Of a DNA stretch of 64,000 nt, positions 1 through 11,739 are shown piece after piece; position 1 is the stretch's first letter, and every line of letters starts with the position of its first letter. Origin of the DNA: Megaleporinus macrocephalus (Eukaryota; Chordata; Actinopteri; Characiformes; Anostomidae). The notes under the pieces were generated by a model. It was given only the letters and a program-made list of their open reading frames with translations. It was not told the origin of the DNA and searched no databases. Made by a program: the position numbers and the translations under genes. The stretch is taken from NCBI GenBank assembly GCA_021613375.1, contig CM038718.1, positions 40,115,421 through 40,179,420 on the forward strand, read 5' to 3'.

Positions 1-1448
1 TGGTTCTACATACTGTGTGTGTCTATATACTCAGAGACTCTGTACACTCAGTGGTTCCATATGCTCAGTGGTTCTATATGCTCAGTGAATCTATATATTT
101 AGTGAATCTATATACTTAGTGGTCCTATATGCTCAGTGCATCTATACGCTTAGTGGATCTATATACTCAGTGCTCTATATATCAGTGCATCTATACACTC
201 AGGGGTTCTGTATACTCAGTGCATCTTTATGCTCAGTAGATCTATATACTTTGAGGTCTATATACTCAGTGCATTTATACAGTTAATGGGTCTACATACT
301 CAATGCATCTGTATACTCAAAGAATCTATGTGCTCAGTGCTTCTTTTTGTTTAGTGGATCTATATACTCAGTGGTTCTATATACTCAGTGCACTATATAT
401 CAGTGCATCTATACACTTAGTGGTTCTATATACTTAGCGGGTCTATATACTCAGTGCATCTTATACTTGGTGGGTCTGTATGCTCATTGCATCTATATGC
501 TTAGTGCGTGTATACATACTCTACATTCTACATACTCAGTGCATCTATATATTAGTGGTCTATATACTCAGTGCATCTATATAGTCAGTGGATATGTATA
601 CTTAGTGTATCTATATACTCAGAGGTCTATATGCTTATTGTGCTGTATACTTAGTGCATCTATACTCAGTGGGTCTGTATACTCTGCATCTGTATACTCA
701 GTGGGTATATTTATACAGTGGGTGTATATACTCATTGGGTCTATACTCAGTGCGTCTATAGATTTAGTGTGTCTATGCACTCAGTTGGTCTATATACTCA
801 GTTGCTGTATATACTCAGTGCATCTATATACTCAGTGCATGTATATAGTCAGTGGATATGTATACTCAGTGATATCTATACTCAGATGTCTATATACTTA
901 ATATGTCTATATGCTCATTGTGCTATATACTCAGTGGGTCTGTATACTCTGCATCTATACTCAGTGGGTCTGTATACTCATTGGCTCTACACTCAGTAAG
1001 TCTATATACTCAGTGAGTCTACATGTTCAGTGCGTCTATAAATTCAGTGCATCTATGCACTCGGTCTATATACTTAATGCACTTATATACTCCGTTGGTG
1101 TATATACTCAATGCATCTATATGCTTAGTGGTTCTACATGCTCAGTGGGTCTATATACTCAATATGTCTATATGCTTATTGTGCTACACACCCAGTGCAT
1201 CTATACTTAGTGGGTCTGTATATTCTGCATCTTTATGCTAAGTGTGTCTATATACTCATTGGGTCTATACTAAGTAAGTCTATATACTCAGTGCGTCTAT
1301 AAATTCAGTGCATTTATATACTCAGTTGGTCTTTATACTCAGTGCATCTATATACTCTGTTGGTGTATGTACTCAGTGGGTGTATATATACTCAGTGGGT
1401 GTATATATACTTAGTGGGTGTATATATTCAGGAGGTCTGTATACTCAG
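1..1448. repeat. 17-bp AT-rich minisatellite
   Basis: Tandem, diverged copies of a 17-bp unit such as CTCAGTGGTTCTATATG, roughly 80 copies, running off the left edge. Units vary mainly at the GTGGTTC/GTGCATC position and by short indels. Because 17 is not a multiple of 3, successive units are read in all frames, and the Tyr/Ser/Ile-rich open frames (for example 347-901) are artefacts. Seen directly in the sequence; no known family recognised. Confidence 0.95.
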
Positions 1449-1589
1449 TGACTGCTGCGGTCATATATGCAATAAATCATAATAGTACGTTGACGAGGGC
1501 AGCTTTCTCCAGAGCACCAGACAGCGCCGTCAACGTGGGTGTCTTTGGGGTGGTCTCTGGAGCACCAGATGGCATCCACACATCAGGGG

Positions 1590-2150
1590 GTTGCAGTCAT
1601 TTTTCCAAGCCCACCTTTCCTGCAGCCAGAACACCAAAGACCAGACTCATAACCTTCTTCCTGATTATTATGAAAATAGTTTTCGTTACAACTTCCAAGG
1701 TCATCCCTACCCCACAAGATCCTCCAATAACCTCCGCACTGCTTATTTCAGAACATCAGTTGGACAATTTACACTTTCTCATAGAGGGCCTTTCATTAAA
1801 AACCTGCCATAAAACAGCTAAAAACTCCTTTACTCCCACTGTAACCAGTCTAAATACTAAAAATGTCATTGTGTGTATTCTTGTGATTATGTATATTGAG
1901 TAACTCTATATTATTATTGTTATTAGTGTTAATTATTGTTATTAATGATACTACTATTTTTTTCCCCTCAATATTCTTCTTCTTTGTTTCTCTTATAATT
2001 TATTTTTCTTTGGAGGGAAAGTACTTTGTACGAGCCTCTTTTGAGCTTTTTTTACTTTGCCTGCACAGTTTGTTTGTTGTTTATTTGTTTACCTGATGTC
2101 ACATTCTATTTGTGCAAAATTAAAAAAAACAAAAAAAAAAAAACAACGTG
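1590..2150 (+). mobile_element. LINE 3' end fragment (RT C-terminal tail, 3' UTR, A-rich end)
   Basis: The frame at about 1591-1812 encodes a stretch with HPYPTRSSNNLR, then YFRTSVGQFTLSHRGPF and a stop. This matches the pattern H-x-YxTR-x5-L, then R-x-x-x-GQ-x-x-x-x-xRGP, found at the C-terminal end of many animal non-LTR retrotransposon ORF2 proteins. About 300 bp of T-rich 3' UTR follow, ending in an A-rich run at 2118-2145. Only the extreme C-terminus remains; there is no polymerase core, so the copy is 5'-truncated and dead. The pattern supports a LINE; the clade (I/Nimb, CR1 or L2 type) is not settled. The piece 1449-1590 is of unknown origin. Confidence 0.6.
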
Positions 2151-2217
2151 GTGCAACAGATAAGCAACACAGGGGCTGACAGAGGCACATATACACACTA
2201 CTGCAAATAATAGAATT

Positions 2218-2366
2218 GTGTGTGGGTGTATATATGTATATGCATATGTATAGATATGTAAATATGTGTATGTATGTATCTATCTATATGTATATGTATG
2301 TGTATGTATATATACGTGTATGTATATGTATATATGTGTATGTATGTATATGTATATATATATATA
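2218..2366. repeat. TATG/TG microsatellite
   Basis: Imperfect mix of TGTA, TATG and TATC repeats (compound microsatellite). The Met/Tyr/Val/Cys-rich frame reading through it is not a gene. Confidence 0.9.
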
Positions 2367-2640
2367 AAATCCTTTTTTCTTAGGTTTTTTCCCTTTTTTC
2401 TTTCATTTGTTTGTTTAGTTGTTTATTTACTTATTCATATTATTATTATTGTTGTTGTTGTTTATTTATTTTATTTTCTTCTTATTTGTAATTTTTTATT
2501 ATTATTATATAAATATATATATTTTTTTATTTTTTTATTTTTTTATTCTTTCTTCTTTCGTTTTTACTCTCTCTTCTTTTTCCTCTCTTGTATTGCCTGT
2601 CAGGCCTGGCTGAATAAATAAATAAAGTGGGATACGGCTG
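2367..2640. repeat. T-rich low-complexity stretch
   Basis: Long runs of T with TTA, TTG and TTTA repeats, ending in AATAAATAAATAAA at about 2613-2627. It could be the tail of an old retroposon, but no element was recognised. The Phe/Leu/Ile-rich open frames are low-complexity artefacts. Confidence 0.7.
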
Positions 2641-3404
2641 TGCCTCATCCTCGGAGTCGCATCCATTTGGAAAAACAGAGCAGCGACTCAAATCTGGCTC
2701 AACATAGTTGCACCAAGCTGAGCGTTGTCTGCCACGCCGCTCGCATCAACCCAGCTCTGGCTGCTCCCCCCAAAGCTGGTTCCAGGCCCAGTACAGCAGG
2801 TCAGTGAGATCACAGCGGAATTCCCCTTCAAATAATTCCTCTTAACCAACGTCCGTCTAATGGAAGGGTGAAGGCTATGATTTATGTTCCTAAACATGTA
2901 ATTTTCCTCTTTTCTGCCTCGCCGTTCTTCACTCCTGTCTCTGAACTGCCTCACGTTGTAAAGAATTGGTTCGGGAGCGGCAGCATTGTCCAGATAACGA
3001 GCTCCCCCTGAGAACAAATATCTAATGGAGCTGATCTATAACTCCCCAACGATGGATTTCTGATGTGAAACATTAAGCCAGCCGAGTCTGCGCAGTCTGT
3101 CGATGGCGGAACAACACGCCTAGCAGTGCTCATTCCGCATCGCTAACAGAGCTGAGCGGACTCGCAGGAGGGGAACGGGCTACTTAGTCAGCAGCCTTGA
3201 TCAATGAGCAGCTCTGCGAAGAATGAGAAATGCTTAACTTCTCATAAAACAGCGTGAACAGGCAACCTTGGAAACCCTCTCCCTGCTGATTCTCCAGCTC
3301 CGCATATTGTTCATACCATCAAACATCCAGCAAACAAACAAAAGATTCACCTTAGAGAATAAACTCCACCAACATTTCTTCATAATTGGGATGTCCGAAC
3401 TGCT
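2641..3404. other. Single-copy stretch, no gene recognised
   Basis: Mixed-composition sequence without tandem structure. Short open frames exist on both strands (up to 109 codons), but none shows a recognisable domain or a convincing splice-site and exon pattern. Confidence 0.5.
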
Positions 3405-4930
3405 CACAGTGGTGGTGAATGGAACCAGACGTCCACCTGGAAAAGCTCCCTCACAGAATGTTTTTATAGTAAATGGTAATAAACACACTGTCTGGTGTCT
3501 GAGACGCTGTTTATGATAGTTTTGGCCTTAAAATCCATTCATGGTGGAGGGATACAAACAATTCAGAGAGCTGTGAGGCAAAACAGTCCCCAAATAAAGT
3601 ATACTATATTCAGATTTTCCAGATTTTACCATCAACATTCATATAGACTCAGAAGACACGTGTAGCTTCACTGGTGGGTTTGATAGTAAATACAATGTGT
3701 AGATTTGTGTTGTAAAAATGGAGACTCCTGGTGCCCATCACCACCACTGTAAACATCATCACCACCACCGTGAACATCATCACCACCACTGTAAACGTCA
3801 TCACCATCACTGTAAACACCATCACCGCCACCGTGAACATCATCACCACCACTGTAAACATCATCACCATCACTGTAAACACCATCACCGCCACCGTGAA
3901 CATCATCACCACCACTGTAAACATCATCACCATCACTGAAAACACCATCACCGCCACCGTGAACATCATCACCACCACTGTAAACATCATCACCATCACT
4001 GTAAACACCATCACCGCCACCGTGAACATCATCACCAGCACTGTAAACATCACCACCACTGTAAACACCATCACCACCACTGTAAACACCATCACCACCA
4101 CTGTAAACATAATCACCAGCACTGTAAACATCACCTCCACTACTTTAAACACCAGCACTGTAAACACCATCACCACCACCACGGTAAACACCATCACTGC
4201 CACTGTAAACATCATCACCAGCACTGTAAACATCACCTCCACTACTTTAAACACCAGCACTGTAAACACCATCACCACCACCAATGTAAACATCACCACC
4301 ACCACTGTAAATACCATCAGCACCACCACTATAAACATCACCACCACCACTATAAACACCATCATCACTACTGTAAACAACATCATCACCACTACTGTAA
4401 ACACCATCATCACCACTGTAAACATCATCACCACCACTGTAAACACTATCATCACCACCACTGTAAACATGATCACCACCACTGTAAACACTATTATCAC
4501 CACCACTGTAAACATGATAACTACCACTGTAAACACCACCACCACCACTGTAAACACCACCACCACTGTAAACATCATCACCACCACCACTGTAAACACC
4601 ATCACCACCACTGTAAACATTATCACCAATGTAAACATCACCAACACCACTGTAAACACCATCAGCACCACCACTATAAACATCACCACCACTATAAACA
4701 CCATCAAAACTGTAAACACCATCATCACCACTGTAAACATTATCACCACCACTGCAAACACCATCACCACCACTGTAAACACTATCATCACCACCACTGT
4801 AAACATGATCACTACCACTGTAAACACCACCACCACCACTGTAAACATCATCACCACCACTGTAAACATCATCACCACCACCACTGTAAACACCATCACT
4901 ATAAACAACATCTGAACCGTTTGTTCATTG
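3405..4930 (+). mobile_element. Element A, copy 1, with an expanded 21-bp array
   Basis: The left end reads CACAGTGGTGGTGAATGGAA (3405 onward). About 300 bp of element body follow, with landmarks shared by other copies: CATTCATGGTGGAGGGATAC at 3537-3556, GTGAGGCAAAACAGTCCCCA near 3572, GGTGGGTTTGATAGTAAATA near 3673. The right part is an array of about 55 units of CATCACCACCACTGTAAACA plus one base (21 bp, some 18 or 24). The same left body occurs at 38090, 57475 and 58586 and inverted at 56640-56965, so this is a dispersed, probably non-autonomous element. The array is close to the inverse of the left end (AGTGGTGGTGA against TCACCACCACT). All units are multiples of 3, hence the long His-rich and Val/Phe/Met-rich frames, which are not genes. 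Confidence 0.8.
3735..4912. repeat. 21-bp minisatellite of element A
   Basis: Tandem units of CATCACCACCACTGTAAACA plus one base. A higher-order block of about 69 bp with CATCACCGCCACCGTGAACA is repeated in the left third (3760-4040). A second block with CACCTCCACTACTTTAAACA occurs twice (about 4128 and 4224). This shows block-wise amplification rather than single-unit slippage. Confidence 0.95.
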
Positions 4931-5182
4931 GCTCCATATGGGACCTGTGTGTGTTTTTGCCAATAGCTTTTTCAGTTCAACTTTTATCAGACAGTCGAAC
5001 TCAGAGTCTCTTTTAATACACATTTAAATACGTCTCTCTTTAACTCTGTTCTTAACTCAACTCAACTCTGAGTACTTATACATTTGATCTTCGGCTTATT
5101 AAGACAGTTTCTGCTGTTACAGATGAAAACTGTCTTTAAAGCACTTTCAGCTGCCACTGGTATAAAAAGTGGTCTATAATTA

Positions 5183-5227
<45 letters not shown>

Positions 5228-5660
5228 TTTATTAAAGGACATCACATGCATTTCAACACAACATGGACAAAGAGAACCATCTAACAGGATTCAAAGGAAA
5301 GGCGGTGCTGAAATAACCTCTACAGACAGATTTAATCTAGTGGTGTTGAGGGCAAAGCAAAAGCATGAGAGAGATTTGCAGCAGTAAACACAGAACAACT
5401 CGTCTAAAGCCCCCTTTGTAGTCCCCCGGTAGCATCTGACGAGCGGCGGAGAGAATAAAGCGCTAAGTTGTTTGGTTTACAGGAGCAGCTGCACACACAT
5501 ATTGTGACCCGTCACAGGACTGTCTGCCACTTCTGTCAGCCGATACATAAAAGACCGCAACGCTCGCGCTTGTAGGAAAGTTAGCCACACAGCACACAGC
5601 GTTTCGCCAAACTCATAAAACATCGACACAGTCTGCGTCGCTCGACGTTCCCAGCCCGGA
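4931..5660. other. Single-copy stretch with an ATT microsatellite
   Basis: Mixed sequence with a perfect (ATT)n tract at about 5186-5237. The 5380-5660 part is richer in CpG. No open frame of note. Confidence 0.5.
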
Positions 5661-5713
5661 AATCAGTGCTGGCACGTGGCTGGAAGACGAGAAGAAAAGA
5701 GAGAGATTGTCCG

Positions 5714-5731
5714 AGGGTTAGGGTTAGGGAC
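5714..5731 (+). repeat. Short telomere-like motif, two TTAGGG units
   Basis: GGGTTAGGGTTAGGGA lies just left of the 24-bp array, whose units also contain TAACCC. Two units are too few to call a true interstitial telomere. Confidence 0.5.
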
Positions 5732-5749
5732 CAGAAGGGCTGGAGCCAA

Positions 5750-6603
5750 CATTTATACCAAACTGGGGCTCAAAGTTATAACCCAACTGGAGCCCTAAGT
5801 TATAACCCAACTGAGACCCAAAGCAATAACCCAACTGGAGCCCAAAGCGATAACCCAACTGAGGCCCAAAGTTATAACCCAACTGAGACCCAAAGTTATA
5901 ACCCAACTGAGACCCAGAGTTATAACCCAACTGAGACCCAAAGTGATAACCCAACTGAGACCCAAAGTGATAACCCAACTGAGGCCCAAAGTGATAACCC
6001 AACTGAGGCCCAAAGTGATAACCCAACTGAGGCCCAAAGTTATAACCCAACTGAGACCCAAAGTTATAACCCAACTGAGACCCAAAGTGATAACCCAACT
6101 GAGGCCCAAAGTGATAACCCAACTGAGACCCAAAGTAATAACCCAACTGAGACCCAAAGTGATAACCCAACTGAGGCCCAAAGTGATAACCCAACTGAGG
6201 CCCAAAGTTATAACCCAACTGAGACCCAAAGTTATAACCCAACTGAGACCCAGAGTTATAACCCAACTGAGACCCAAAGTGATAACCCAACTGAGACCCA
6301 AAGTGATAACCCAACTGAGGCCCAAAGTGATAACCCAACTGAGGCCCAAAGTGATAACCCAACTGAGACCCAAAGTGATAACCCAACTGAGGCCCAAAGT
6401 GATAACCCAACTGAGACCCAAAGTTATAACCCAACTGAGACCCAAAGTGATAACCCAACTGGGGCCCAAAGTGATAACCCAACTGAGACCCAAAGTGATA
6501 ACCCAACTGAGACCCAAAGTGATAACCCAACTGAGGCCCAAAGTTATAACCCAACTGAGACCCAAAGTTACAACCCAACTGGAGCCCAAATCGATAACCC
6601 AAC
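5750..6603. repeat. 24-bp minisatellite, left part
   Basis: About 35 copies of a 24-bp unit with core TAACCCAACTGAGACCCAAA; a typical unit is 5945-5968. GTGAT/GTTAT and GAGAC/GAGGC variants alternate. The first units are diverged, as expected for an array edge. With 24 divisible by 3, five frames stay open (316, 292, 331 and 231 codons); all are shadows of the repeat. Confidence 0.97.
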
Positions 6604-7183
6604 TGTTACGACCTGATCTAGGGTCAGGCCGTAACTGAAATTGAGAATGGGTTCTCTCCCCTGACCTCTGCCAGACCAAACACTGGACACTGTTAAAACC
6701 AGAAAAGTGCAAGTTTATTGACAACAAATGAGTGATGGATGGGACAGTGGCTTCAGGGATGGGCAATCGCCAAAACAACAAACAAAACAACTAAAGACAG
6801 AAATCTAACTAAACTAAAAACAAAGTAAACAAAAATACACAAAACTACCCCTAACTCCCTACCACAAACCAGGAGAAAAGGGTAGATAAACAAAAGGCAC
6901 CCGTCCCCTACGTCCCACAGAAATCTTACGGAATCTAACAAAACTGTAGCTAAATGGAAAGATGTGGTGAAAGTGCCGGGCTGGTCGGGACAGGAGTTGT
7001 TCCAGGTCGGGTCAAAGGAGAGAACCCTGAACGTCTCCCAAGATGGCCGCTTGACGATTATTTGTACCAGTAGGCTCCCCCAAGTGGACAGTAGTGGACC
7101 TGCACACAGTGTCAAAGCACAGACACAGAACATGGCCGCAAAGAGACATTAAATAATGGCTATTACGACCAGGGGTCGTAACA
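6604..7183 (-). mobile_element. Solo LTR inserted in the 24-bp minisatellite
   Basis: A 580-bp unit begins TGTTACGACC and ends GGTCGTAACA: perfect 10-bp inverted termini with TG and CA ends, as in LTRs. It is flanked by CAAC at 6600-6603 and CAAC at 7184-7187, a 4-bp target duplication. Removing the insert and one CAAC restores a normal array unit (AACCCAAC joined to TGAGACCC). On the minus strand an AATAAA lies near the 3' end (about 6714-6720), which suggests minus orientation. No internal retroviral or Gypsy coding region remains, so this is a solo LTR. A 4-bp duplication fits Gypsy or ERV classes; the family is unknown. Confidence 0.85.
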
Positions 7184-8640
7184 CAACTGAGACCCAAAGT
7201 GATAACCCAACTAAGACCCAAAGTTATAACCCAACTGAGACCCAAAGTTATAACCCAACTGAGACCCAAAGTTATAACCCAACTGAGACCCAAAGTTATA
7301 ACCCAACTAAGACCCAAAGTTATAACCCAACTGAGACCCAAAGTTATAACCCAACTGAGACCCAAAGTGATAACCCAACTGAGACCCAAAGTGATAACCC
7401 AACTGAGACCCAAAGTGATAACCCAGCTTGAGGCCAAAGTTAAAACCCAGCTGGAGGCCAAAGTTATAACCAAAATGAGGCCCAAAATGATAACCCGATT
7501 GTGGCCCAAAGTTATAACCCAACTGGAGCCCAAAGTGATAACCAAATTGTGGCCTAAACTTGTAACCCAGCTGGAGGCCAAAGTTATAACACAACTGGAG
7601 TTCAAAGTTATAGCTCAACTGGGACCCAACATCATATCCCAGCTGGAGCCCAAAATGATAACCCAATTGTGGCCTAAAGTTGTAACCCAATTTTGGCCTA
7701 AGGTTATAACCCAACTGGAGCCCAAAGGTATAAACCAACTAGAACCCAAAGATATAACCCAACTGAGACCCAAAGTTATAACCCAACTGAGACCCAAAGT
7801 GATAACCCAACTAAGACCCAAAGTTATAACCCAACTGAGACCCAAAGTGATAACCCAACTGAGACCCAAAGTTATAACCCAACTGAGACCCAAAGTTATA
7901 ACCCAACTGAGACCCAAATTATAACCCAACTGAGATCCAAAGTTATAACCCAACTGAGACCCAAAGTGATAACCCAACTGAGACCCAAAGTTATAACCCA
8001 ACTGAGACCCAAAGTTATAACCCACCTGAGACCCAAAGTGATAACCCAACTAAGACCCAAAGTTATAACCCAACTGAGACCCAAAGTTATAACCCAACTA
8101 AGACCCAAAGTTATAACCCAACTAAGACCCAAAGTTATAACCCAACTGAGACCCAAAGTTATAACCCAACTGAGACCCAAAGTGATAACCCAACTGAGAC
8201 CCAAAGTGATAACCCAACTGAGACCCAAAGTGATAACCCAGCTTGAGGCCAAAGTTAAAACCCAGCTGGAGGCCAAAGTTATAACCAAAATGAGGCCCAA
8301 AATGATAACCCGATTGTGGCCCAAAGTTATAACCCAACTGGAGCCCAAAGTGATAACCAAATTGTGGCCTAAACTTGTAACCCAGCTGGAGGCCAAAGTT
8401 ATAACACAACTGGAGTTCAAAGTTATAGCTCAACTGGGACCCAACATCATATCCCAGCTGGAGCCCAAAATGATAACCCAATTGTGGCCTAAAGTTGTAA
8501 CCCAATTTTGGCCTAAGGTTATAACCCAACTGGAGCCCAAAGGTATAAACCAACTAGAACCCAAAGATATAACCCAATTGGGGTCCAAGGTTATAATCCA
8601 ACTGGGGCTCAAAGTTATAACCCAACTGGGGTCTATGTAT
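7184..8640. repeat. 24-bp minisatellite, right part, with an 815-bp duplication
   Basis: Continuation of the array after the LTR. A diverged block with AGCTGGAGGCCAAAGTTATA, AATTGTGGCCTAAA and AATTTTGGCCTAAGG occurs at about 7426-7765 and again, essentially unchanged, at 8241-8580. The spacing is 815 bp: 34 units minus one base, explained by a 1-base deletion near 7915 (CCCAAATTATAA). This is a recent duplication inside the array. Open frames across it are artefacts. Confidence 0.95.
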
Positions 8641-8757
8641 CACCAATCAAAAAGCCAGTACAAGCCTGCGAAAAACCCATACAGCCCAGATAAGACACAT
8701 GTGGCCACATGGATATTTTCAGTGTTAGCTGAGGCCTATTCACGTTCATTCATTGTG

Positions 8758-8822
8758 CATGTGTGTGTGTGTGTGTGTGTTTGTGAGTGTGTGAGTGTGT
8801 GTGGGTGAGTGTGAGTGTGTGT
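8758..8822. repeat. TG microsatellite
   Basis: (TG)n interrupted by GAGTG and GGGTGAG units. Confidence 0.95.
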
Positions 8823-8829
8823 TGGCCAT

Positions 8830-9052
8830 GCAATAGACCAAGTTCTACCTGTTTTTTTATAGTATACATTTGCATTTCTGTGTAATATTTACTTTTCATT
8901 TATTTATTTCGTATTATTATTTATTTTTTTATTATTATTATTCAGATACTCCGTCTCTTGGTTTGATGTGAGCTGCAGTCGTCAAAGCATTCCCCTGCTG
9001 GTTGTACCGTGTATGACTTTGCATGCGACAAATAAACTTTGATTAGATTTGT
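8830..9052 (+). mobile_element. LINE 3' end fragment with tandem tail
   Basis: T-rich sequence leads into a stretch with TTTGCATGCGACAAATAAAC followed by TTTGATTAGATTTG at about 9034-9049. Fish L2/Rex-type LINEs end in a similar way (GACAAATAAA then short TTTGA-type repeats). Only the 3' UTR is present. The call rests on this tail alone. Confidence 0.5.
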
Positions 9053-9555
9053 GTAGATCCAGCCTCCAACTTTCGTTACTTTCTAATACAGAAAGTTTAA
9101 AATAAGAAGGCAAAAAAAACTTTCCGGGAAGAATCTTCACCTCCAAATGTTCCTCGGAGAGCGAAGGCACTTAGTTGATCCCTCCGACTCAACAGAAACC
9201 CACCCGTCGGAGAGACGGAGCATTATTGATGAGCTTTAGGCTGTCAGGTAAGCCCTTGTGATGTCAGGTGATGGCTGAGTGACAGGCGATGGCGTCCCAC
9301 CCAGGAATGAAAATAGTCAAGGACGGGAAAACGGGAAGATTAGCGTGTGATGTCAGATACGGCCCGGCTCGAAGGCATTCCCACATGAAGTGGTGTCACT
9401 CACTCATCTCTCTCTCTCTCTCTATTTCTTTTCCTTTCCATCTTGTATCTCTCTTCATTGTGCAGCCGCTCCTCAGCTGTGCTGCTAACATGATCACAGT
9501 CGTGTGCAGGAGTTTGAATGGTTTTCGTTGCTGTCCAAAGAAAAGTACCACCAAA
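9053..9555. other. Single-copy stretch, no gene recognised
   Basis: Mixed sequence with a short (TC)n run at 9407-9422. The open frame 9289-9630 (113 codons) runs into the dispersed repeat that follows and shows no domain. Confidence 0.4.
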
Positions 9556-9559
9556 ACAG

Positions 9560-10110
9560 CAACTTTACAGGAGAGGACAAAAACTGTCTTTACTTTCAAT
9601 GCAAGTCAATGGAACCAGAAAGTTTTCTAAGTTATTTTGGAGCATTTCTATTGGTCCTCTTGAGAATTTATATAAATCTTATTAGACAGGTGGCCAAGAA
9701 GGCTCCGAGCTCACGGGAAGGTCAGGGCTTTTTGGGACCCCCGCCATATAGGGCCACATACCCTGCAGCGTTATCTTGGGAACTTCTATTTGAGAACCAC
9801 TCCACCCAAAAGAATAACGACTGGCCAGGTGTACTGGTGGGCTGAAAAAAGCAGACAGGCAGCCCCATAAAGGACAAGCAAGCACAGTCATGTTTGTGAC
9901 CAGGTTGGACCAGGGCAGACCAGGGTGTGAGAGCTCAGAGAAACGTCGGTACTACAAGCCCTTCGAATAAAAAGCTTAAATTCTGAACTCTCCCTCTTCA
10001 TTCTGATGGCAAAAAACGAAGTTACAACAGTCTGTTTATCAGAAAATATCAGAAAAGGATATAAAGAGCAGCTGCTCGGTTAAAATAATATAGAGAAAAA
10101 AACACTAAAA
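9560..10110 (+). mobile_element. Dispersed repeat R1, copy 1, with a possible LTR-like insert
   Basis: The left half (GTCTTTACTTTCAATGCAAG, GGAGCATTTCTATTGGTCCT) and the right half (AGAGCAGCTGCTCGGTTAAA, 10065 onward) are next to each other at 29740-29912. Here they are separated by about 340 bp (roughly 9690-10028). That insert carries TTCGAATAAAAAGCTTAAAT near 9963, like the polyadenylation region of an LTR, and ends ACAACA. The boundaries and a target duplication are unclear, so the LTR idea is weak; the split of R1 is well supported. Confidence 0.55.
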
Positions 10111-10194
10111 ATAGAGATGTAGAGATACATGGGTTTTTTTGGATAGCGATGTTTCATTGAATAAATACTTTGCAAATACTTGCAGTCAGGTGAC

Positions 10195-10600
10195 CTGGAG
10201 ATGACCATCACCAATACTGTATACATCATCACCACCACTGTAAACATCATCACCACCACCACTGTAAACACCATCACCACCACTGTAAACAACATCAACA
10301 CCTCTGTAAACACCATCTCCACCACTGCAAACACCATCACCACCACTGTAAACACCATCACCATCACTGTAAACATCACCACCTCTGTAAACATCACCAC
10401 CAACATTGTAAATATCATAACCACCACTGTAAACACAATCACCACCACCACTGTAAACACCATCACCACCACTGTAAACATCATCACCACCACTGTAAAC
10501 ACCATGACAACCATCACTGTAAACACCATGACAACCATCACTGTAAACACCATATGAACCATCTCACCCTCTGAATCTCTCTGTTTGCATCTCACTCACT
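10195..10600 (+). repeat. Element A, copy 2: 21-bp array with right flank
   Basis: About 16 units of the CATCACCACCACTGTAAACA type. The right flank (TGAACCATCTCACCCTCTGA, then TCTCTCTGTTTGCATCTCA) matches the inverted copy at 55385-55430. The left body of element A is missing; R1 lies directly left instead. Confidence 0.85.
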
Positions 10601-11500
10601 CAGTTATGCTGATATAAGTTGGTGAAAACCTGGCAACCTGCAGGTGGGTCACCACATCCCCACAGCTGGGCCCTGTGGCTGTATCCAGTAGGACTCATAA
10701 ACTATCCACACAGCTTCGGTTCAGAGCCGGCAGAACTTTCGGAACCCCCCGTCTCCTCCTCCAGGCTTTCATCTTTATTTATCCGTCTCCTCTCTCGGCT
10801 CGGGAGCGACCCAGACAGACAGTGAGCTCCCATCACTGTCATCACTGTCAGCCTTCTAAACGCGCGTGCAAGCAGCCTCAGCGGCGCTCTGTTTAACCCC
10901 CACTCCCTCGCCCCCTCCGCCCTCCACCTCCTCGCTTTAAAGACACGTCTCAGCTTCTTCCGACGGGCCGCTTGTCAGGGAACGGAGGGAGCCGCTCGGG
11001 CTAAACACGTCCTTCTCTCTCCGCTTTCAAGCGTTCTTCCTGCTCCTCGCGCCCGTCAGAGGAGAGCCGCGCCGCCCAGGAAAGCTTGATTCGCGTAACA
11101 GGGTCAGGACAGAGTCGCTCCTACAAACGACAGCCGAGCAGAATCAATGCCCGCTCCTTGTTATGTGGGCTTGCTTGCTTGCTTGTGGGCCCCCGGCCCC
11201 GCCTTGTAAAACCACAGCCTACTGTTGCCATTCCTGGCAGCTTCATGTGTGTTTCTACACCTCGGGCTAGACGGGCCTGTCAGCTGCCAACACGTCGCGA
11301 ACGCAGCCGGTAATGCGGCCACACATGCCGCCGCTCAGGCGTTAGACGTCAGTCTTCAGACGAAGCGAGCAGCAACAATTAGTTTGATTATTGCAGGCTG
11401 TGAATTGACGCTGGCGTTCGGCGAGGCTGCCGAGCGAGAAGATAAACGCGTCCCGTCAGCCCGCATGTGCACTTTCATTCGTTCTTGTGTTCACACTTAG
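10601..11500. other. CpG-rich single-copy island
   Basis: GC-rich, CpG-dense sequence from about 10720 to 11450 with several short open frames on the plus strand (68-91 codons). None has a recognisable domain, and the codons look like GC-rich noncoding DNA. It could be a CpG island or promoter-type region of an unseen gene. No splice or start evidence can be shown. Confidence 0.4.
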
Positions 11501-11739
11501 AAAATTATTACATATCAGTATGCAGATCGTTTACACAGAGACTTTTCAAAGCATCTGCTGAACTATTTCTGTTTTCAGGAGCTGAGATGATCACGTTGCT
11601 GCCGTTTACATCATTTCATGATGAATGGACCAAAAGAAGTGTTCACTCTCCCATCCAAATCATTGAATTCAGGAGTTCCAATCACTTCCATGGCCACCTA
11701 GTCCTGCAGACTGCTTCTACACACATTAGTAAAGTGTGT

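Noticed and set aside
3649..4915. Frames of 420 and 394 codons (Val/Phe/Met-rich and Thr/Ile/Asn-rich)
   Set aside because: They translate a 21-bp minisatellite whose units are multiples of 3, and both strands are open at once. No unique sequence, domain or codon bias supports a protein.
5714..5731. Interstitial telomere or chromosome end
   Set aside because: Only two TTAGGG units; unique DNA lies on the left side.
5666..8808. Long Pro/Thr/Gln-rich and Gly/Leu-rich frames resembling structural repeat proteins
   Set aside because: Five frames stay open through the same 24-bp array, and the solo LTR and a 1-base deletion interrupt them without consequence.
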